Shown: positions 40,653-50,161 of the stretch, in pieces
Layout of the letters: each line of letters begins with the position of its first letter
Numbering within the stretch: the stretch's first letter is position 1
Source of the DNA: Caenispirillum bisanense
Lineage (GTDB): Bacteria; Pseudomonadota; Alphaproteobacteria; Rhodospirillales; Rhodospirillaceae
Reading direction: 5' to 3'
NCBI RefSeq assembly: GCF_900230255.1
Contig: NZ_OCNJ01000007.1
Coordinates: 248,001 to 312,000 of the forward strand
DNA length: 64,000 nucleotides
Made by a program: the position numbers and the translations under genes
Notes under the pieces: model-generated
Told to the model about the DNA's origin: nothing
What the model saw: the letters and a program-made list of their open reading frames with translations, nothing else
Database searches by the model: none

Positions 40653-40754
40653 ATGGCCCAGTGCGTCATCGGCGATGCCCCGGAGCTAACGGCGGTCCAC
40701 GTCAACCGGACGGTGAAAGCCCTGCGCGCCGAGGGACTCCTCCGTGCCACCGCC
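40653..40754 (+). pseudogene. Fragment of a Crp/Fnr-family helix-turn-helix coding region
   Basis: On the plus strand [20 protein letters not shown], followed by AEGLLR, matches the DNA-binding helix-turn-helix of Crp/Fnr regulators (typically LGDALGLTxVHVNRTLxxLRxEGL) almost residue for residue. No cyclic-nucleotide-binding domain precedes it and no C-terminal wing follows. The last 22 codons of the FGGY kinase gene are read from the opposite strand of the same DNA. It is therefore a decayed remnant that now supplies the kinase C-terminus, and probably marks a recombination junction. Confidence 0.65.
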
Positions 40755-42392
40755 CGCCATGAGGGCGCGGTAGGCCATCTGGTCCTCGTAGAGGCGCAGG
40801 AAGACGCGGTACTTGCGGTCGTGGTAGGCACGCACCGCACCCACCGCCGGCTCGATCACTCGCCCCGGCCGCGTCATGGCGGCCATGGCGGTGGCGATGT
40901 CGGCGTGGGTTCCGGCGGCCACGGCACCGAGCAGGGCGGCGCCCAGCAGCACCGCCTCCGGCTCCTCGGGCAGCACGAGGCGGCAGCCGGTGGCGTCGGC
41001 GTGGGCCTGGAGGAAGACCGGGTTCTTGGTGCCGCCGCCGCAGGCCAGGATGGTGTCGATGGCGTAGCCGGCGGCGTTCATGGCCTCGACGATGTGCCGC
41101 GTGCCATAGGCCACCGCCTGCACCGTCGCCAGATAGAGCAGCGCCAGGTCGTCACGCTCGGCCGACAGGCGCAGGCCGCTCACCATGCCGCGCAGCCACG
41201 GCTCGGCGCGCGGCGAGCGGTTGCCGTGGAAGTCGGGCAGCACGTGCAAGTCGGCGGTCAGCTCCGCCACCGGCACACCCTGCTCCACCGCCATGGCGTC
41301 GAGGTGCTCGTTCAGCAGTTGATAGACGGTGCGACCGCCGGCGTCGGCCTCCGCCGCGAGGTCGGCATGGGCGGCATGGCTGCGCACGACGTGGTCGATG
41401 AGTGCCCCCGTCGCCGACTGGCCGCCCTCGTTGAGCCACAGGCCCGGCACCATGGCCGAGTAGTACGGCCCCCACACGCCCGCAATGAAGCGCGGGTCGC
41501 CGGGGCTGACGGTCATGTGGCAGCTCGACGTGCCGCCGATGAGGGCGAGACGACGGTCGAAGTCGACGGCGCCGCCCGCGCCGTCCTCGGGCAGGCGGGC
41601 GCCGATGACGCCGAGGCCGCCGGCGTGGGCGTCGATGAGCGAGGTGCCGACGGCGATGCCCGGCGCAAGCCCCAGGTCGGCCGCCGCCTGCGCCGTCAGG
41701 CCGCCGGCGATGGCGCTGCCGACGGCGCCGACATCGGTGCCGATGCGGCAATGGGCCTCGTCGGCCAGATCGCCGAGGCCGACCGCCCGCAGATAGGCGT
41801 CGTCCCAGCGGTCCTCGTGGCCGAGATAGGTCCACTTGCACACCAGCGAGCACAGCGACCGCCGCGGCGAGCCGGTGGCCCGCCACGTCAGGAAGTCCGG
41901 CAGGTCGAAGAAGTGCGCCGCCCGCGCCCAGGTCTGCGGCAGAGTCTCCTTCAGCCACAGCAGCTTGGGCGTCTGCATCTCGGGCGAGACGCGGCCGCCG
42001 ACGTAGCGCAGCACGTCGTGCCCGCCGGCGTTGATGCGCGCCGTCTGGTCGAGCGCCCGGTGGTCCATCCAGACGATGACGTTGCGGGCATCGTCGCCCG
42101 CCGGGTCCACCGTCACCGGCCGCCCCTCGCCGTCCAGCACCACCAGCGAGCAGGTGGCGTCGAAACCGATGCCGACCACGTCGGGCGGCTCGGCGCAGGC
42201 TGCCACGGCCTCGCGCACGCAGGCGCAGACGGCGGCCCAGATGTCGTCGGAGGACTGCTCCGCCCACTCCGGTTCCGGGTGCCACATGCGGATGGGCCGC
42301 ACCGCCATGGCGAGGCGGTGGCCGTCGAGGTCGAAGATGCCGGCGCGGGCGCTGCCGGTTCCGACGTCCACTCCGATGACCGCGCGGACCAT
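40686..42392 (-). CDS. FGGY-family carbohydrate kinase (ribulokinase-like)
   Basis: The 568-residue kinase has the ATPase-fold motifs [20 protein letters not shown] (phosphate 1), [32 protein letters not shown] and [17 protein letters not shown] (FGGY signature region). It resembles D-ribulokinase/FGGY proteins that phosphorylate pentuloses or pentitols. GGGAG precedes the start. The C-terminal 20 or so residues ([17 protein letters not shown]) are encoded antisense to a Crp/Fnr remnant and are probably recent. It is the last gene of the deo/pentose operon. Confidence 0.88.
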   Translation of the reverse strand: MVRAVIGVDVGTGSARAGIFDLDGHRLAMAVRPIRMWHPEPEWAEQSSDDIWAAVCACVREAVAACAEPPDVVGIGFDATCSLVVLDGEGRPVTVDPAGDDARNVIVWMDHRALDQTARINAGGHDVLRYVGGRVSPEMQTPKLLWLKETLPQTWARAAHFFDLPDFLTWRATGSPRRSLCSLVCKWTYLGHEDRWDDAYLRAVGLGDLADEAHCRIGTDVGAVGSAIAGGLTAQAAADLGLAPGIAVGTSLIDAHAGGLGVIGARLPEDGAGGAVDFDRRLALIGGTSSCHMTVSPGDPRFIAGVWGPYYSAMVPGLWLNEGGQSATGALIDHVVRSHAAHADLAAEADAGGRTVYQLLNEHLDAMAVEQGVPVAELTADLHVLPDFHGNRSPRAEPWLRGMVSGLRLSAERDDLALLYLATVQAVAYGTRHIVEAMNAAGYAIDTILACGGGTKNPVFLQAHADATGCRLVLPEEPEAVLLGAALLGAVAAGTHADIATAMAAMTRPGRVIEPAVGAVRAYHDRKYRVFLRLYEDQMAYRALMAGGGTEESLGAQGFHRPVDVDRR

Positions 42393-42419
42393 GGCGGGGC
42401 TCCCTTCCTCCGGTGTGGC

Positions 42420-43352
42420 TCAGGCGTCGCAGGTGGCGCAGAAGGCCTCGAAGGCCTCGCGCGTGGCGTAGGACTTCTGCGTCCCCGGCCGGGTGATGCT
42501 GTCGGCGGCATAGCGCACCGCCTTATGCAGCGAGGCGTCGAGGTCGTGGGTCTCGACGTAGTAACGGGCGAAGCTGCCGATGAAGGCGTCGCCGGCGCCG
42601 GTGGTGTCGACCGGGGTGACGCGCACCGGCTCGATGCGCCGCGTCGCCTCGCCGGCCGTCACCAGCAGGGCGCCGCGGGCGCCGAGGGTGACGATGACGG
42701 TGCGGATGCCGCGGGCGACAAGGGTGCGCGCCGCCGTCTCCGCCTCGGCCTCGGACGTCACCGGCAGGCCGGTGATGGTCGCGAGTTCCGTCTGGTTGGG
42801 CACGAAGAAGGTTACCTGCTCGATGCGCGCGGGATCGAGGTCGGGCGCCGCCGGGGCGGGGTTCAGCAGCGTCTCGATGCCGTGCGCGGCGCCGAAGGCG
42901 ATGGTGTGATAGACCGTCTCCAGCGGCACTTCCAGTTGCATGACGATGAGGTCGCACTGCTTGAGCGCCTCCGCCGCGCGGTCGACGTCGGCCGGCGACA
43001 GCAGGGCGTTGGCGCCCTTGACGATGAGGATGCTGTTCTCGCCCGACGGCTCGACGAAGATGGGCGCGACGCCGCTGGAGGTGCCCGGCACGCGCTCCAC
43101 GAAGCGGGTGTCGATTCCCGAGGTTTCGAAGTTGCGGATGGTGTTGTCGGCGAAGATGTCGTCGCCGACCTTGGTCAGCATCATGACGTCGGCGCCCAGG
43201 CGGGCGGCGGCGATGGCCTGGTTGGCGCCCTTGCCGCCGCAGCCCATCTCGAAGCGCGGCGCCTCGATGGTTTCGCCGGGGGCCGGCATGCGGTCGGTGT
43301 AGGTGATGAGGTCGACCATGTTGCTGCCGACCACGGCGATCTTGCCCGACAT
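42420..43352 (-). CDS. rbsK: Ribokinase-family (PfkB) sugar kinase, candidate deoxyribokinase
   Basis: The 310-residue kinase has the ribokinase start VVGSNMVDLITYTDRMPAPGETI, GGKGANQAIAAARLGADV and the catalytic DTTGAGDAFIGSFA. It would phosphorylate a pentose at O5. Because deoC, a DUF4432 mutarotase-like gene and a DeoR box are in the same operon, 2-deoxy-D-ribose is a likely substrate, though ribose cannot be excluded. GGAGG precedes ATG 43352. The gene lies between the mutarotase and the FGGY kinase. Confidence 0.88.
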   Translation of the reverse strand: MSGKIAVVGSNMVDLITYTDRMPAPGETIEAPRFEMGCGGKGANQAIAAARLGADVMMLTKVGDDIFADNTIRNFETSGIDTRFVERVPGTSSGVAPIFVEPSGENSILIVKGANALLSPADVDRAAEALKQCDLIVMQLEVPLETVYHTIAFGAAHGIETLLNPAPAAPDLDPARIEQVTFFVPNQTELATITGLPVTSEAEAETAARTLVARGIRTVIVTLGARGALLVTAGEATRRIEPVRVTPVDTTGAGDAFIGSFARYYVETHDLDASLHKAVRYAADSITRPGTQKSYATREAFEAFCATCDA

Positions 43353-43369
43353 GACGGGGGCCTCCTCTC

Positions 43370-44455
43370 TCACAGGCTGGCGATGACGGCTTCGGCGGCG
43401 TCCGCCTCGGACGCGGTCAGGTAGCCGAGGCGCACGGCGAAGCGGCGGGTCTCGCCGCCTTTCAGGGTCTGGACGTTGCCCTTGGCCTGCTCGGCGAGGA
43501 AGCCCTCGGGCTCGCAGGTCGACGGCAAGGCGAAGGCGGCCACCTTCTGGTCGCTGTTGACCAGAATCCACCGCACCGTCTTGGGGAAGTCGGCGGTGTC
43601 GTAGGCGATGTGGAAAGCATCGCCCTCGCGGCGGCGCATCATCAGGGCGGTGCGGCCGGCGGCATCGGTGCGCAGGCCGCGGATGTAGAACACCTGCTCG
43701 GGGTCGTAGCGGCCCGGCTCGTCGAGCACTTCCATGACCGACGGGTCGGCCGCCAGGTCGGCCAGCAGGGCGTCGTAGGCGGCACTGCGCGGCACGTGGG
43801 CCGGCACCTCGGTGCGCACCGCCGTCGCCTCCGGCGTGAAGGGCGCCGGCTGGACGATGCGCGCGCCCTCGCAATAGGCGAAGTTGACGTGGCACATGTA
43901 CATGAGGTCCATGGCCGCGCCCGACAGGTTCTCGACGCTCATCTCGATGTCGAACAGGGTGGCGTCGGGGCGCAGCACGACGCGCGGCCGGGCGACGTAG
44001 TGGGCGCCGAAGCCCATGACGTACTCGCGCCGGCCGGTGAGCGCCATGTAGGGCCCCTCGGCGTCCTCGCCGATCTCCAGCCCGGCGGCGTCCATGGGGG
44101 CGCAGGGCATCTCGCCGTGCAGCGGATGGGCGTCGCGCGGCCCCGGACAACCGTTGCGCAGCAGGCCCGAGTGGAAGGCGAAGCAGCCATAGGTGCCGAC
44201 GATGACATCGGCCGGGCGCGGCATGTCGAACATGTTGGCCATGGTCAGGTCGACGCCGTCGAACACCGCGTCCCAGATCATCTGCCCGAAGTACGGCAGC
44301 ACCACCAGATGGCCGCGCCGGTTGGTCAGGCGCACCGCCTCGATGCCGCTGTCGTAGCGGAACAGGCTGGCCGACAGGCCGTCGATCTCGGCGACGGGGC
44401 GCTCGGTCTCGCCGAAGAAGCTCTTGCGGAAGTGGATGGTCGTGCGGACGCTCAT
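43370..44455 (-). CDS. DUF4432 aldose-1-epimerase-like protein (candidate deoxyribose mutarotase)
   Basis: The 361-residue protein has the beta-sandwich mutarotase character: LPYFGQMIWDAVFDG, CHVNFAYCEGARIVQP and LGYLTASEADAAE match the DUF4432 family as I know it. DUF4432 proteins occur in pentose and deoxyribose operons and have been proposed as sugar mutarotases. GGAGG sits 5 bases before ATG 44455. It lies 18 bases after the second permease gene and just before the kinase, the expected place for a step between uptake and phosphorylation. Confidence 0.78.
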   Translation of the reverse strand: MSVRTTIHFRKSFFGETERPVAEIDGLSASLFRYDSGIEAVRLTNRRGHLVVLPYFGQMIWDAVFDGVDLTMANMFDMPRPADVIVGTYGCFAFHSGLLRNGCPGPRDAHPLHGEMPCAPMDAAGLEIGEDAEGPYMALTGRREYVMGFGAHYVARPRVVLRPDATLFDIEMSVENLSGAAMDLMYMCHVNFAYCEGARIVQPAPFTPEATAVRTEVPAHVPRSAAYDALLADLAADPSVMEVLDEPGRYDPEQVFYIRGLRTDAAGRTALMMRRREGDAFHIAYDTADFPKTVRWILVNSDQKVAAFALPSTCEPEGFLAEQAKGNVQTLKGGETRRFAVRLGYLTASEADAAEAVIASL

Positions 44456-44473
44456 GATGTCCTCCGGCACCCT

Positions 44474-45466
44474 TTAGCGGGTACGGTTCTTGTAGGCGTT
44501 GATGGCGATCACCAGGAGCAGGAAGGCGCCCCAGATGAAGTCGATCAGGTGGTTGGAGAACCGCAGGATCTGGAAGCCGCTCGACAGCAGCATGAGGGCC
44601 ACCACGGCGATGGAGACGCCGAGCACCGTTCCCTTGCCGCCGGCCGGGTTGGTGCCGCCGAGCACGGCGATGAGCACCGCCTGCAGCAGGTAGGACGTGC
44701 CGTAGTCCGACTTGGCGGCGTTGGTGCGCCCCGACAGGATGATGCCGGCCACCGACGCCAGCACGCCGGTCAGCATGTAGCTGTAGAAGATCATCCGCTC
44801 GCGCTTCAGGCCGGCGAACAGGGCGGCCTTCGGGTTGGTGCCGATGAGCAGCAGGTTGATGCCGAAGGCGGTGCGCGACAGGATGAAGGCGATCACTATT
44901 GCCAGCACCACGAACAGCACGAAGGGCGTGGCGATGCCGAGGATCTTGCCGTTGCCGAGGAAGGCCCAGGCCTGCGGGAAGCCGACGATGGCCGGCCCGC
45001 CGGTCAGCACGATGGCGAGGCCGGTGAATACCTGCCCGGTGCCGAGGGTCGCCAGGATCGGCGTGATACGCAAGCGGGTGATGAGGAAGCCGTTCAAGGC
45101 CCCGGCCACCACGCCGGTCCCCACCGCCACCACGCCGCCGAGCAGCACCGTCATCACGCCGGTGTCGGCGACGCCCGTCTCCTGCGCCAGGCGGTGGAAC
45201 AGCACGCCGGCCAGGATGCCCGACAGGTTGGCGATGCCCACCACCGACAGGTCGATGCCGCCGGTCAGCATGGCGATCATCATGGCGATGGACAGCAGGC
45301 CGAGTTCGGGGAAGATGTAGGTGATGGACTCGAAGTTGTAGTAGCGCAGGAACTTGTCCGGGCTGAGCGCCGTCATGACGACGAAGATCAGCACGGTCAT
45401 GATGAGCAGCTGGGCGATGTTGTTGTCGCGGTTCAGCAGGCTGCGGAAATCCGTCTGGAACTTCAT
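44474..45466 (-). CDS. Sugar ABC transporter permease (RbsC/AraH family), second permease
   Basis: The 330-residue inner-membrane protein has 8-10 predicted helices and the family motif GGIDLSVVGIANLSGI, plus GTGQVFTGLAIVLTGGP and AVLGGTNPAGGKGTVLG. It pairs with the other permease encoded 12 bases upstream, giving a heterodimeric channel instead of the usual homodimer. GAGGAGG precedes ATG 45466. Confidence 0.92.
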   Translation of the reverse strand: MKFQTDFRSLLNRDNNIAQLLIMTVLIFVVMTALSPDKFLRYYNFESITYIFPELGLLSIAMMIAMLTGGIDLSVVGIANLSGILAGVLFHRLAQETGVADTGVMTVLLGGVVAVGTGVVAGALNGFLITRLRITPILATLGTGQVFTGLAIVLTGGPAIVGFPQAWAFLGNGKILGIATPFVLFVVLAIVIAFILSRTAFGINLLLIGTNPKAALFAGLKRERMIFYSYMLTGVLASVAGIILSGRTNAAKSDYGTSYLLQAVLIAVLGGTNPAGGKGTVLGVSIAVVALMLLSSGFQILRFSNHLIDFIWGAFLLLVIAINAYKNRTR

Positions 45467-45477
45467 GATCGGCCTCC

Positions 45478-46455
45478 TCACGCCTGCCGGCGGCGATCGC
45501 GCCAGGCGGTGACCGCCGTGGCGATGACGATGATGACGCCCACCACCACGCGCTGCCACGTGGTGTCGACCTTCATGATGATCAGGCTGTTCTTCACCAT
45601 CACCAGCATGAAGACGCCGAGCATGGTGCCGAGCACCGTGCCGCGCCCGCCGAAGATGGAGGCTCCGCCCAGCACCACGGCGGCGATGACGTCCAGCTCC
45701 AGCCCGACGAAGTCGCGCGGGTTGGCGAGCCAGATCATGCCGCTGTGCAGCAGGCCCGCGAAACCGGCGAGCGCACCGGCGGTGCAGTAGATGAAGAAGA
45801 TGGTCTTGCGCAGGTCGAAGCCGGCGCGGCGGGCCGCTTCCGCGTCCCCACCGAGGGCATAGACGCTGCGCCCGATCATGGTGTAGCGCAGCACCACGTG
45901 CATGAGCACGGCGATGCCGACATAGACCAGCACCATGGCCGTCAGGCCGTAGGTGGTGCCGTCGACCTTGGTCAGGCTGATGACTTCCGTCTTGGCGAAG
46001 TCCATCAGCGCGTCGGGCATCTTGTTGATGTTGACCATGCTGGTGCCGACGACGCCGAGCAGGAAGCCGCGCACCATGCTGCCGGTGCCGAGCGTCACGA
46101 TCAGCGGGATCATGCGGAACTTGTAGACGAAGAAGGCGTTCAGGCAGCCGAACAGCAGGCCCATGACCGCCGCCGTCAGGAACGGCAGCGCCACCCCGTC
46201 GTAGCCGAAGTAGATCATGCCCTTCACGGTCAGGTACATGGCCGCGACCGCGAAGGCCGGGAACGACACGTCGATGCCGCCCGAGATCATGACGAGCAGC
46301 ACGCCCAGCGCCATGATCCCGATGATCACGTTGCTGCGCGCGAGGCTGAACAGGTTGTCGAGCTGCCAGAAGGCAGGGTTGACCAACCCGATGAGGATCA
46401 TGGCGAGCACCAGAATGCCCGCGATGACCACTTCCGAACGGCGGAGCCAGGCCAT
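45478..46455 (-). CDS. Sugar ABC transporter permease (RbsC family), first permease
   Basis: The 325-residue membrane protein has the matching motifs SGGIDVSFPAFAVAAMYLTV, GTGSMVRGFLLGVVG and VLGGASIFGGRGTVLGTMLG. ATG 46455 is preferred because GAGGGGG lies at proper spacing; an in-frame GTG sits one codon earlier. The gene starts 10 bases after the ATPase gene ends. Having two different permeases resembles LsrCD-type pentose or autoinducer-2 systems. Confidence 0.92.
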   Translation of the reverse strand: MAWLRRSEVVIAGILVLAMILIGLVNPAFWQLDNLFSLARSNVIIGIMALGVLLVMISGGIDVSFPAFAVAAMYLTVKGMIYFGYDGVALPFLTAAVMGLLFGCLNAFFVYKFRMIPLIVTLGTGSMVRGFLLGVVGTSMVNINKMPDALMDFAKTEVISLTKVDGTTYGLTAMVLVYVGIAVLMHVVLRYTMIGRSVYALGGDAEAARRAGFDLRKTIFFIYCTAGALAGFAGLLHSGMIWLANPRDFVGLELDVIAAVVLGGASIFGGRGTVLGTMLGVFMLVMVKNSLIIMKVDTTWQRVVVGVIIVIATAVTAWRDRRRQA

Positions 46456-46465
46456 CACATCCCCC

Positions 46466-47971
46466 TCACGCGAACGTCTTCAGCGTCTCGCTGACCTGCT
46501 CTTCCGAGGTCGCGGCGCTTTCCCTTTCGTCGACGAACCGGCCGCGGTGCATGAGCACGATGCGGTTGCAGTTCTGCACCAGTTCGAGGACGTCGTCGGA
46601 GATCATCAGGACGGCGAGCCCGTGGTGGACGGCCAGTTCCCGGATCTTGCGGTGAATTTCTGCCTTCGAGCCGACGTCGACGCCGACGGTCGGCCCGTTG
46701 AGGATGAGCACGCGGGCGTCCGTCAGCAGCCAGCGGGCCAGCACCACGCGCTGCTGGTTGCCGCCCGACAGCTGGATCACCGGCTTCTCGCCCGAGGGTG
46801 TCGCGATCTGCATGGCGCCGATCATGTCGGCCGCCATGCCGTCGGCCTTCTCGCGGTCGACCACGAGGCGCGGTGCCAGCCGCTCGTAGATGGTCGCCAG
46901 CATGTTGCGGTCGATGCTCTGGGCGAGGAACAGGCCTTCCGTCAGCCGGTCTTCCGGCACGTAGGCGATGCCCGCCTCGATGGCGTCGTGGGTGGAGGTC
47001 AGGCGCACCGGCTCGCCGTCGATGCGGATCTCGCCGCGGTAGCCGGGCATCATGCCGAACAGCGTCAGCGCCACCTCGGTGCGCCCGGAGCCGAGCAGGC
47101 CCGACAGCCCGACGATCTCGCCCGGCCGCACGGCCAGGTTCAGGCCCTCGAAGTGGCAGGGCAGCGTCAGGTCGCGGATCTCGACGCGCGGCGCCGGTGC
47201 CGTGCCCGCGGGCGGCGTCCAGACGTAGGGCTCGTTGAGGATGTCGGTGCCCGTCATGTGGCGGGTGATGGAGGCTTCGTCGAAGTCCGACGTCGGCCCC
47301 TCGGCGACCTTGCGGCCGTTGCGGATGACGGTGATGCGCTCGCTGATCTCCAGCATCTCGCGCATCTTGTGGCTGACGAACAGAATGGCGATGCCGCGCG
47401 CCTGGATGTCGCGGACGATGCGGAACAGCGTCTCCACTTCCTTACGGGTGAGCGCCGTGGTCGGCTCGTCCATGACGATGAGGCGGGCGTCGGACATGAG
47501 CGCGCGCGCGATGGCGACCAGCTGCTTGCCGGCGGTCGGCAGGTTGCCCACCTCGGCGTCCAGATCGAGGTCGACGCCCAGCCGGCTCACCGCCTCGCGG
47601 GCGATGCGGCGGGTGCGGCCCCAGTCCATGAACCGGCGCTTCTCGCGCAGGTGGACGTTCATCGCCAGGTTCTCGGCGACGGTCAGGTTCCCGAACAGCG
47701 AGAAGTCCTGGTAGATCACCTGCACGCCGTGACCGATGGCGCGGATGGGGGAGAGCTTGTCGACGGGCTTGCCGTCGATGAGCATCTGGCCGCCGTCCGG
47801 CTGGTAGACGCCGGACATGACCTTGATGACGGTCGACTTGCCCGACCCGTTCTCGCCGGCCAGGCAATGGATTTCGCCGGGGCGGATGACGAGCGAGATG
47901 TCGTCCAGGGCGACGACGCCGGAGAATTCCTTCCGGATGTCGCGCAGTTCGATGAAGGCTTGCGGTGACAT
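46466..47971 (-). CDS. Sugar ABC transporter ATPase (RbsA family, two ABC domains)
   Basis: The 501-residue ATPase has two nucleotide-binding domains. The first has a normal Walker A (GENGSGKSTVIKVMSG), ABC signature region LPTAGKQLVAIARALM and Walker B RLIVMDEPTTALT. The second has the degenerate Walker A GLSGLLGSGRTEVAL and signature QLSGGNQQRVVLARWLL, the usual asymmetry of RbsA/AraG proteins. It energises pentose-type sugar import. The ribosome site is weak, and a hairpin (48024-48049) separates it from the binding-protein gene. Confidence 0.95.
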   Translation of the reverse strand: MSPQAFIELRDIRKEFSGVVALDDISLVIRPGEIHCLAGENGSGKSTVIKVMSGVYQPDGGQMLIDGKPVDKLSPIRAIGHGVQVIYQDFSLFGNLTVAENLAMNVHLREKRRFMDWGRTRRIAREAVSRLGVDLDLDAEVGNLPTAGKQLVAIARALMSDARLIVMDEPTTALTRKEVETLFRIVRDIQARGIAILFVSHKMREMLEISERITVIRNGRKVAEGPTSDFDEASITRHMTGTDILNEPYVWTPPAGTAPAPRVEIRDLTLPCHFEGLNLAVRPGEIVGLSGLLGSGRTEVALTLFGMMPGYRGEIRIDGEPVRLTSTHDAIEAGIAYVPEDRLTEGLFLAQSIDRNMLATIYERLAPRLVVDREKADGMAADMIGAMQIATPSGEKPVIQLSGGNQQRVVLARWLLTDARVLILNGPTVGVDVGSKAEIHRKIRELAVHHGLAVLMISDDVLELVQNCNRIVLMHRGRFVDERESAATSEEQVSETLKTFA

Positions 47972-48023
47972 GGTCGGGCCCGCCTGCTGGGGACTGAGGA
48001 ACGTGCGAGGCGGCGGGCGGCGA

Positions 48024-48049
48024 AGGCACCGGCGGTGAAGCCGGCGCCT
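48024..48049 (-). terminator. Intercistronic hairpin between binding-protein and ATPase genes
   Basis: AGGCACCGGC and GCCGGCGCCT form a 10-bp stem with one mismatch around GGTGAA, in the 97-base gap after the binding-protein gene. It probably attenuates or stabilises the transcript so that the binding protein exceeds the ATPase and permeases. No U-run follows. Confidence 0.55.
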
Positions 48050-48068
48050 CCGCGCCCCGCGGTCAGGC

Positions 48069-49115
48069 TCAGAAGTCGTACTTGTCCATGTTTTCCTGGG
48101 TCACGCCGACCCAGCCCTGGCCGTACAGCAGGTTGCCCTTGCTGCCTTCCGGCGCGGACAGGTCGGTGTAGCCGGGCAGGCCGAGGTCGAGACCGGCCTT
48201 GATCTGGTCGGCCTTGCCGTCGAGCGCCATCACGGCCAGCATGTTCATGGCATAGCCGGCGACGGCCGGATCCCAGAACTGGATGTACTGGATGTTGCCG
48301 TTGGCCAGGTACTCACCGGCGACCGACACGAGGCCGGTGCCCGCGAAGTACAGCTTGTCCTTCAGGCCGCGCTCGGCGATCAGGCGACCGGCGCCCGCCG
48401 AGGTCGGCATCGGACCGCCGACGATCCCCTTCAGGTCGGGATAGGTCGTCAGCACTTCCTTCAGCTTGTTGTAGTCGGTGTTGGCGTCGTCGTAGGTCTC
48501 GAGCCGGTTAGTGACCATTTCCATCTTCGGGAAATGCTGCTTCTGGTACTCGATGGCGCCGTCGATCCACTCGTTCTGCGACTTGGAGGTCAGGCTGCCG
48601 ACGGTGGCGATGTACTTGCCCTCGCCGCCCATGTACTCGCCCAGCACTTCCATCAGCTTGGCGCCGTAGGCCTTGTTGTCGAAGGCTTCCAGGACGAAGT
48701 CGGCGTTGGTGATGTTGGACGCCTCGTGGGCGATGACGACGATGCCGCGGTCACGCGCCTTCTTCAGCACCGGCTCCACGGCCTCGACCGAGAACGGCAC
48801 GATGGCGATGGCGTCGACGCCCTGGGCGATGAGGTTCTCGACCAGCTGCACCTGCGCCGCGGCGTCGGCCTGGCTCGGGCCGACCATCCAGGTGTCGTGG
48901 CCGGTGTCGGCGCCGAACTGCTTGACGCCGTCGCGCATGCGGTCGAACCAGGCGATGCCGTCCACCTTCACGACGGTGGCGATGGAGTAGGTCTTGCCCG
49001 TCGCCTCGGAGGTGAGGGTCTTGACGGCGTCCGGCGTTTCCACCGGGTCGGCGGCGAGCGCCGGGCCGGCGGCCAGCGCGCCGGCGATCATCAGCGATGA
49101 CAGAAGCTTCTTCAT
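48069..49115 (-). CDS. Sugar ABC transporter periplasmic binding protein (RbsB/LsrB type)
   Basis: The 348-residue protein has a signal peptide (KKLLSSLMIAGALAAGPALA) and a type I periplasmic-binding fold. Motifs are IATVVKVDGIAWFDRMRDGVKQ, GVDAIAIVPFSVEAVEPVL and AHEASNITNADFVLEAFDN. It looks closer to LsrB/RhaS-type than to E. coli RbsB, so the sugar could be a pentose, a deoxypentose or a related compound. AAGGGAG precedes the start. It lies 154 bases after deoC. Confidence 0.92.
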   Translation of the reverse strand: MKKLLSSLMIAGALAAGPALAADPVETPDAVKTLTSEATGKTYSIATVVKVDGIAWFDRMRDGVKQFGADTGHDTWMVGPSQADAAAQVQLVENLIAQGVDAIAIVPFSVEAVEPVLKKARDRGIVVIAHEASNITNADFVLEAFDNKAYGAKLMEVLGEYMGGEGKYIATVGSLTSKSQNEWIDGAIEYQKQHFPKMEMVTNRLETYDDANTDYNKLKEVLTTYPDLKGIVGGPMPTSAGAGRLIAERGLKDKLYFAGTGLVSVAGEYLANGNIQYIQFWDPAVAGYAMNMLAVMALDGKADQIKAGLDLGLPGYTDLSAPEGSKGNLLYGQGWVGVTQENMDKYDF

Positions 49116-49269
49116 GACGGAACTCCCTTGGAAGTCGTGCCCTTAAGTGAAGCGGTCCCCTAAGACCGTGGCGCGCCGGCCGGTTGTTGGTGCCGGTTCT
49201 GCGGTTCCGTGGCGCTGCGGCACGCGGCCGGGCGGACGGACGGAACGGGCCGCCGCCGGAAAAGGCGCG

Positions 49270-49941
49270 TCAGCCGCCGATGATGGCGACGCTGGCGCTG
49301 GCTCCGATGCGCGAGGCGCCGGCCTCGATCATGCGCAGGGCATCGGCCGTGGTGCGCACGCCGCCGGAGGCCTTCACGCCCATGTCCGGGCCGACGGTGC
49401 GGCGCATGAGCGCCACGTCGGCGACGGTCGCGCCGCCGCCGGCGAAGCCGGTGGAGGTCTTGACGAAATCGGCCCCGGCCTCCTGCGACAGACGGCAGGC
49501 GAGCACCTTCTCGTCGTCGGTCAGCAGCGCGGTCTCCAGGATGACCTTGAGCAGCGCGTCGCCGCAGGCCTGCTTCACGGCGGCGATGTCGGCGCGCACG
49601 GCGTCGGCGTCGCCGGCCTTCAGCAGACCGATGGGGATGACCATGTCGACTTCGCGGGCGCCCTGCTCCACCACCCACGCGGCTTCCGCCGCCTTGATGG
49701 CGGTTGGGTCGGCGCCGAACGGGAAGCAGATGACGGCGCAGGTCGCGACGCCCGACCCGGCGAGACGCTCGGCCACCAGGGGCACGAACAGCGGGTTGAC
49801 GCAGACCGCCTTGAAGGCGTGCGCGCGCGCTTCGTCGCACAGCCGCACCACGTCGGCGGGCTGGGCGTCGGGGCGCAGCAGCGTGTGATCGATGTAACGC
49901 GCCAGATCGGCCGGCGCGGGGGCGACGGGATGCTCAGACAT
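49270..49941 (-). CDS. deoC: Deoxyribose-phosphate aldolase
   Basis: The 223-residue class I aldolase has the Schiff-base lysine in [18 protein letters not shown] and the second lysine region [28 protein letters not shown]; the substrate-binding start [11 protein letters not shown] is typical. It cleaves 2-deoxyribose-5-phosphate to glyceraldehyde-3-phosphate and acetaldehyde. GGGAG precedes ATG 49941. It is the first gene of the operon, directly behind a near-canonical DeoR palindrome. Confidence 0.95.
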   Translation of the reverse strand: MSEHPVAPAPADLARYIDHTLLRPDAQPADVVRLCDEARAHAFKAVCVNPLFVPLVAERLAGSGVATCAVICFPFGADPTAIKAAEAAWVVEQGAREVDMVIPIGLLKAGDADAVRADIAAVKQACGDALLKVILETALLTDDEKVLACRLSQEAGADFVKTSTGFAGGGATVADVALMRRTVGPDMGVKASGGVRTTADALRMIEAGASRIGASASVAIIGG

Positions 49942-49985
49942 TTTCTACTCCCGGCCGGCGCGGGGGATCGCCGGGCCACGTTGGA

Positions 49986-50001
49986 TGTTATCATCCTAAC
50001 A
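49986..50001. promoter_or_regulatory. DeoR operator palindrome
   Basis: TGTTATCATCCTAACA matches 13 of 16 positions of the E. coli DeoR operator TGTTAGAATTCTAACA, with both TGTTA/TAACA arms intact. It lies 45 bases upstream of deoC and 160 bases upstream of the divergent deoR-family gene. Confidence 0.75.
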
Positions 50002-50024
50002 AATCTTGATATGATGGTTTCACG

Positions 50025-50043
50025 TTGACGCGACTTACGTCAA
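50025..50043. promoter_or_regulatory. Second inverted repeat in the deoC/deoR intergenic region
   Basis: TTGACG and CGTCAA form a perfect 6-bp inverted repeat around CGACTTA. TTGACG could also serve as a -35 element for the regulator gene. The binding protein is unknown; it differs from the DeoR palindrome. Confidence 0.4.
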
Positions 50044-50161
50044 GGTTAAACCATTCCTGCGGGAGGGCGGCTTACGCTTCGGGCGGAGGCTCGCCCTCGA
50101 ACACCGCAGAATCCGGGGCTCGGACGGCCGGTCCGGCCCTTTCCGACAACGCGAGGCTGCC

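Noticed and set aside
40239-43424. A 1061-codon plus-strand open frame opposite the kinase genes
   Set aside because: It is antisense to two recognised kinases and mostly low complexity. Only its short Crp-like segment (40653-40754) was kept, because it matches a real protein family.
47100-47160. Degenerate second Walker A of the sugar ABC ATPase as evidence of decay
   Set aside because: This asymmetry is normal for RbsA/AraG-type proteins.
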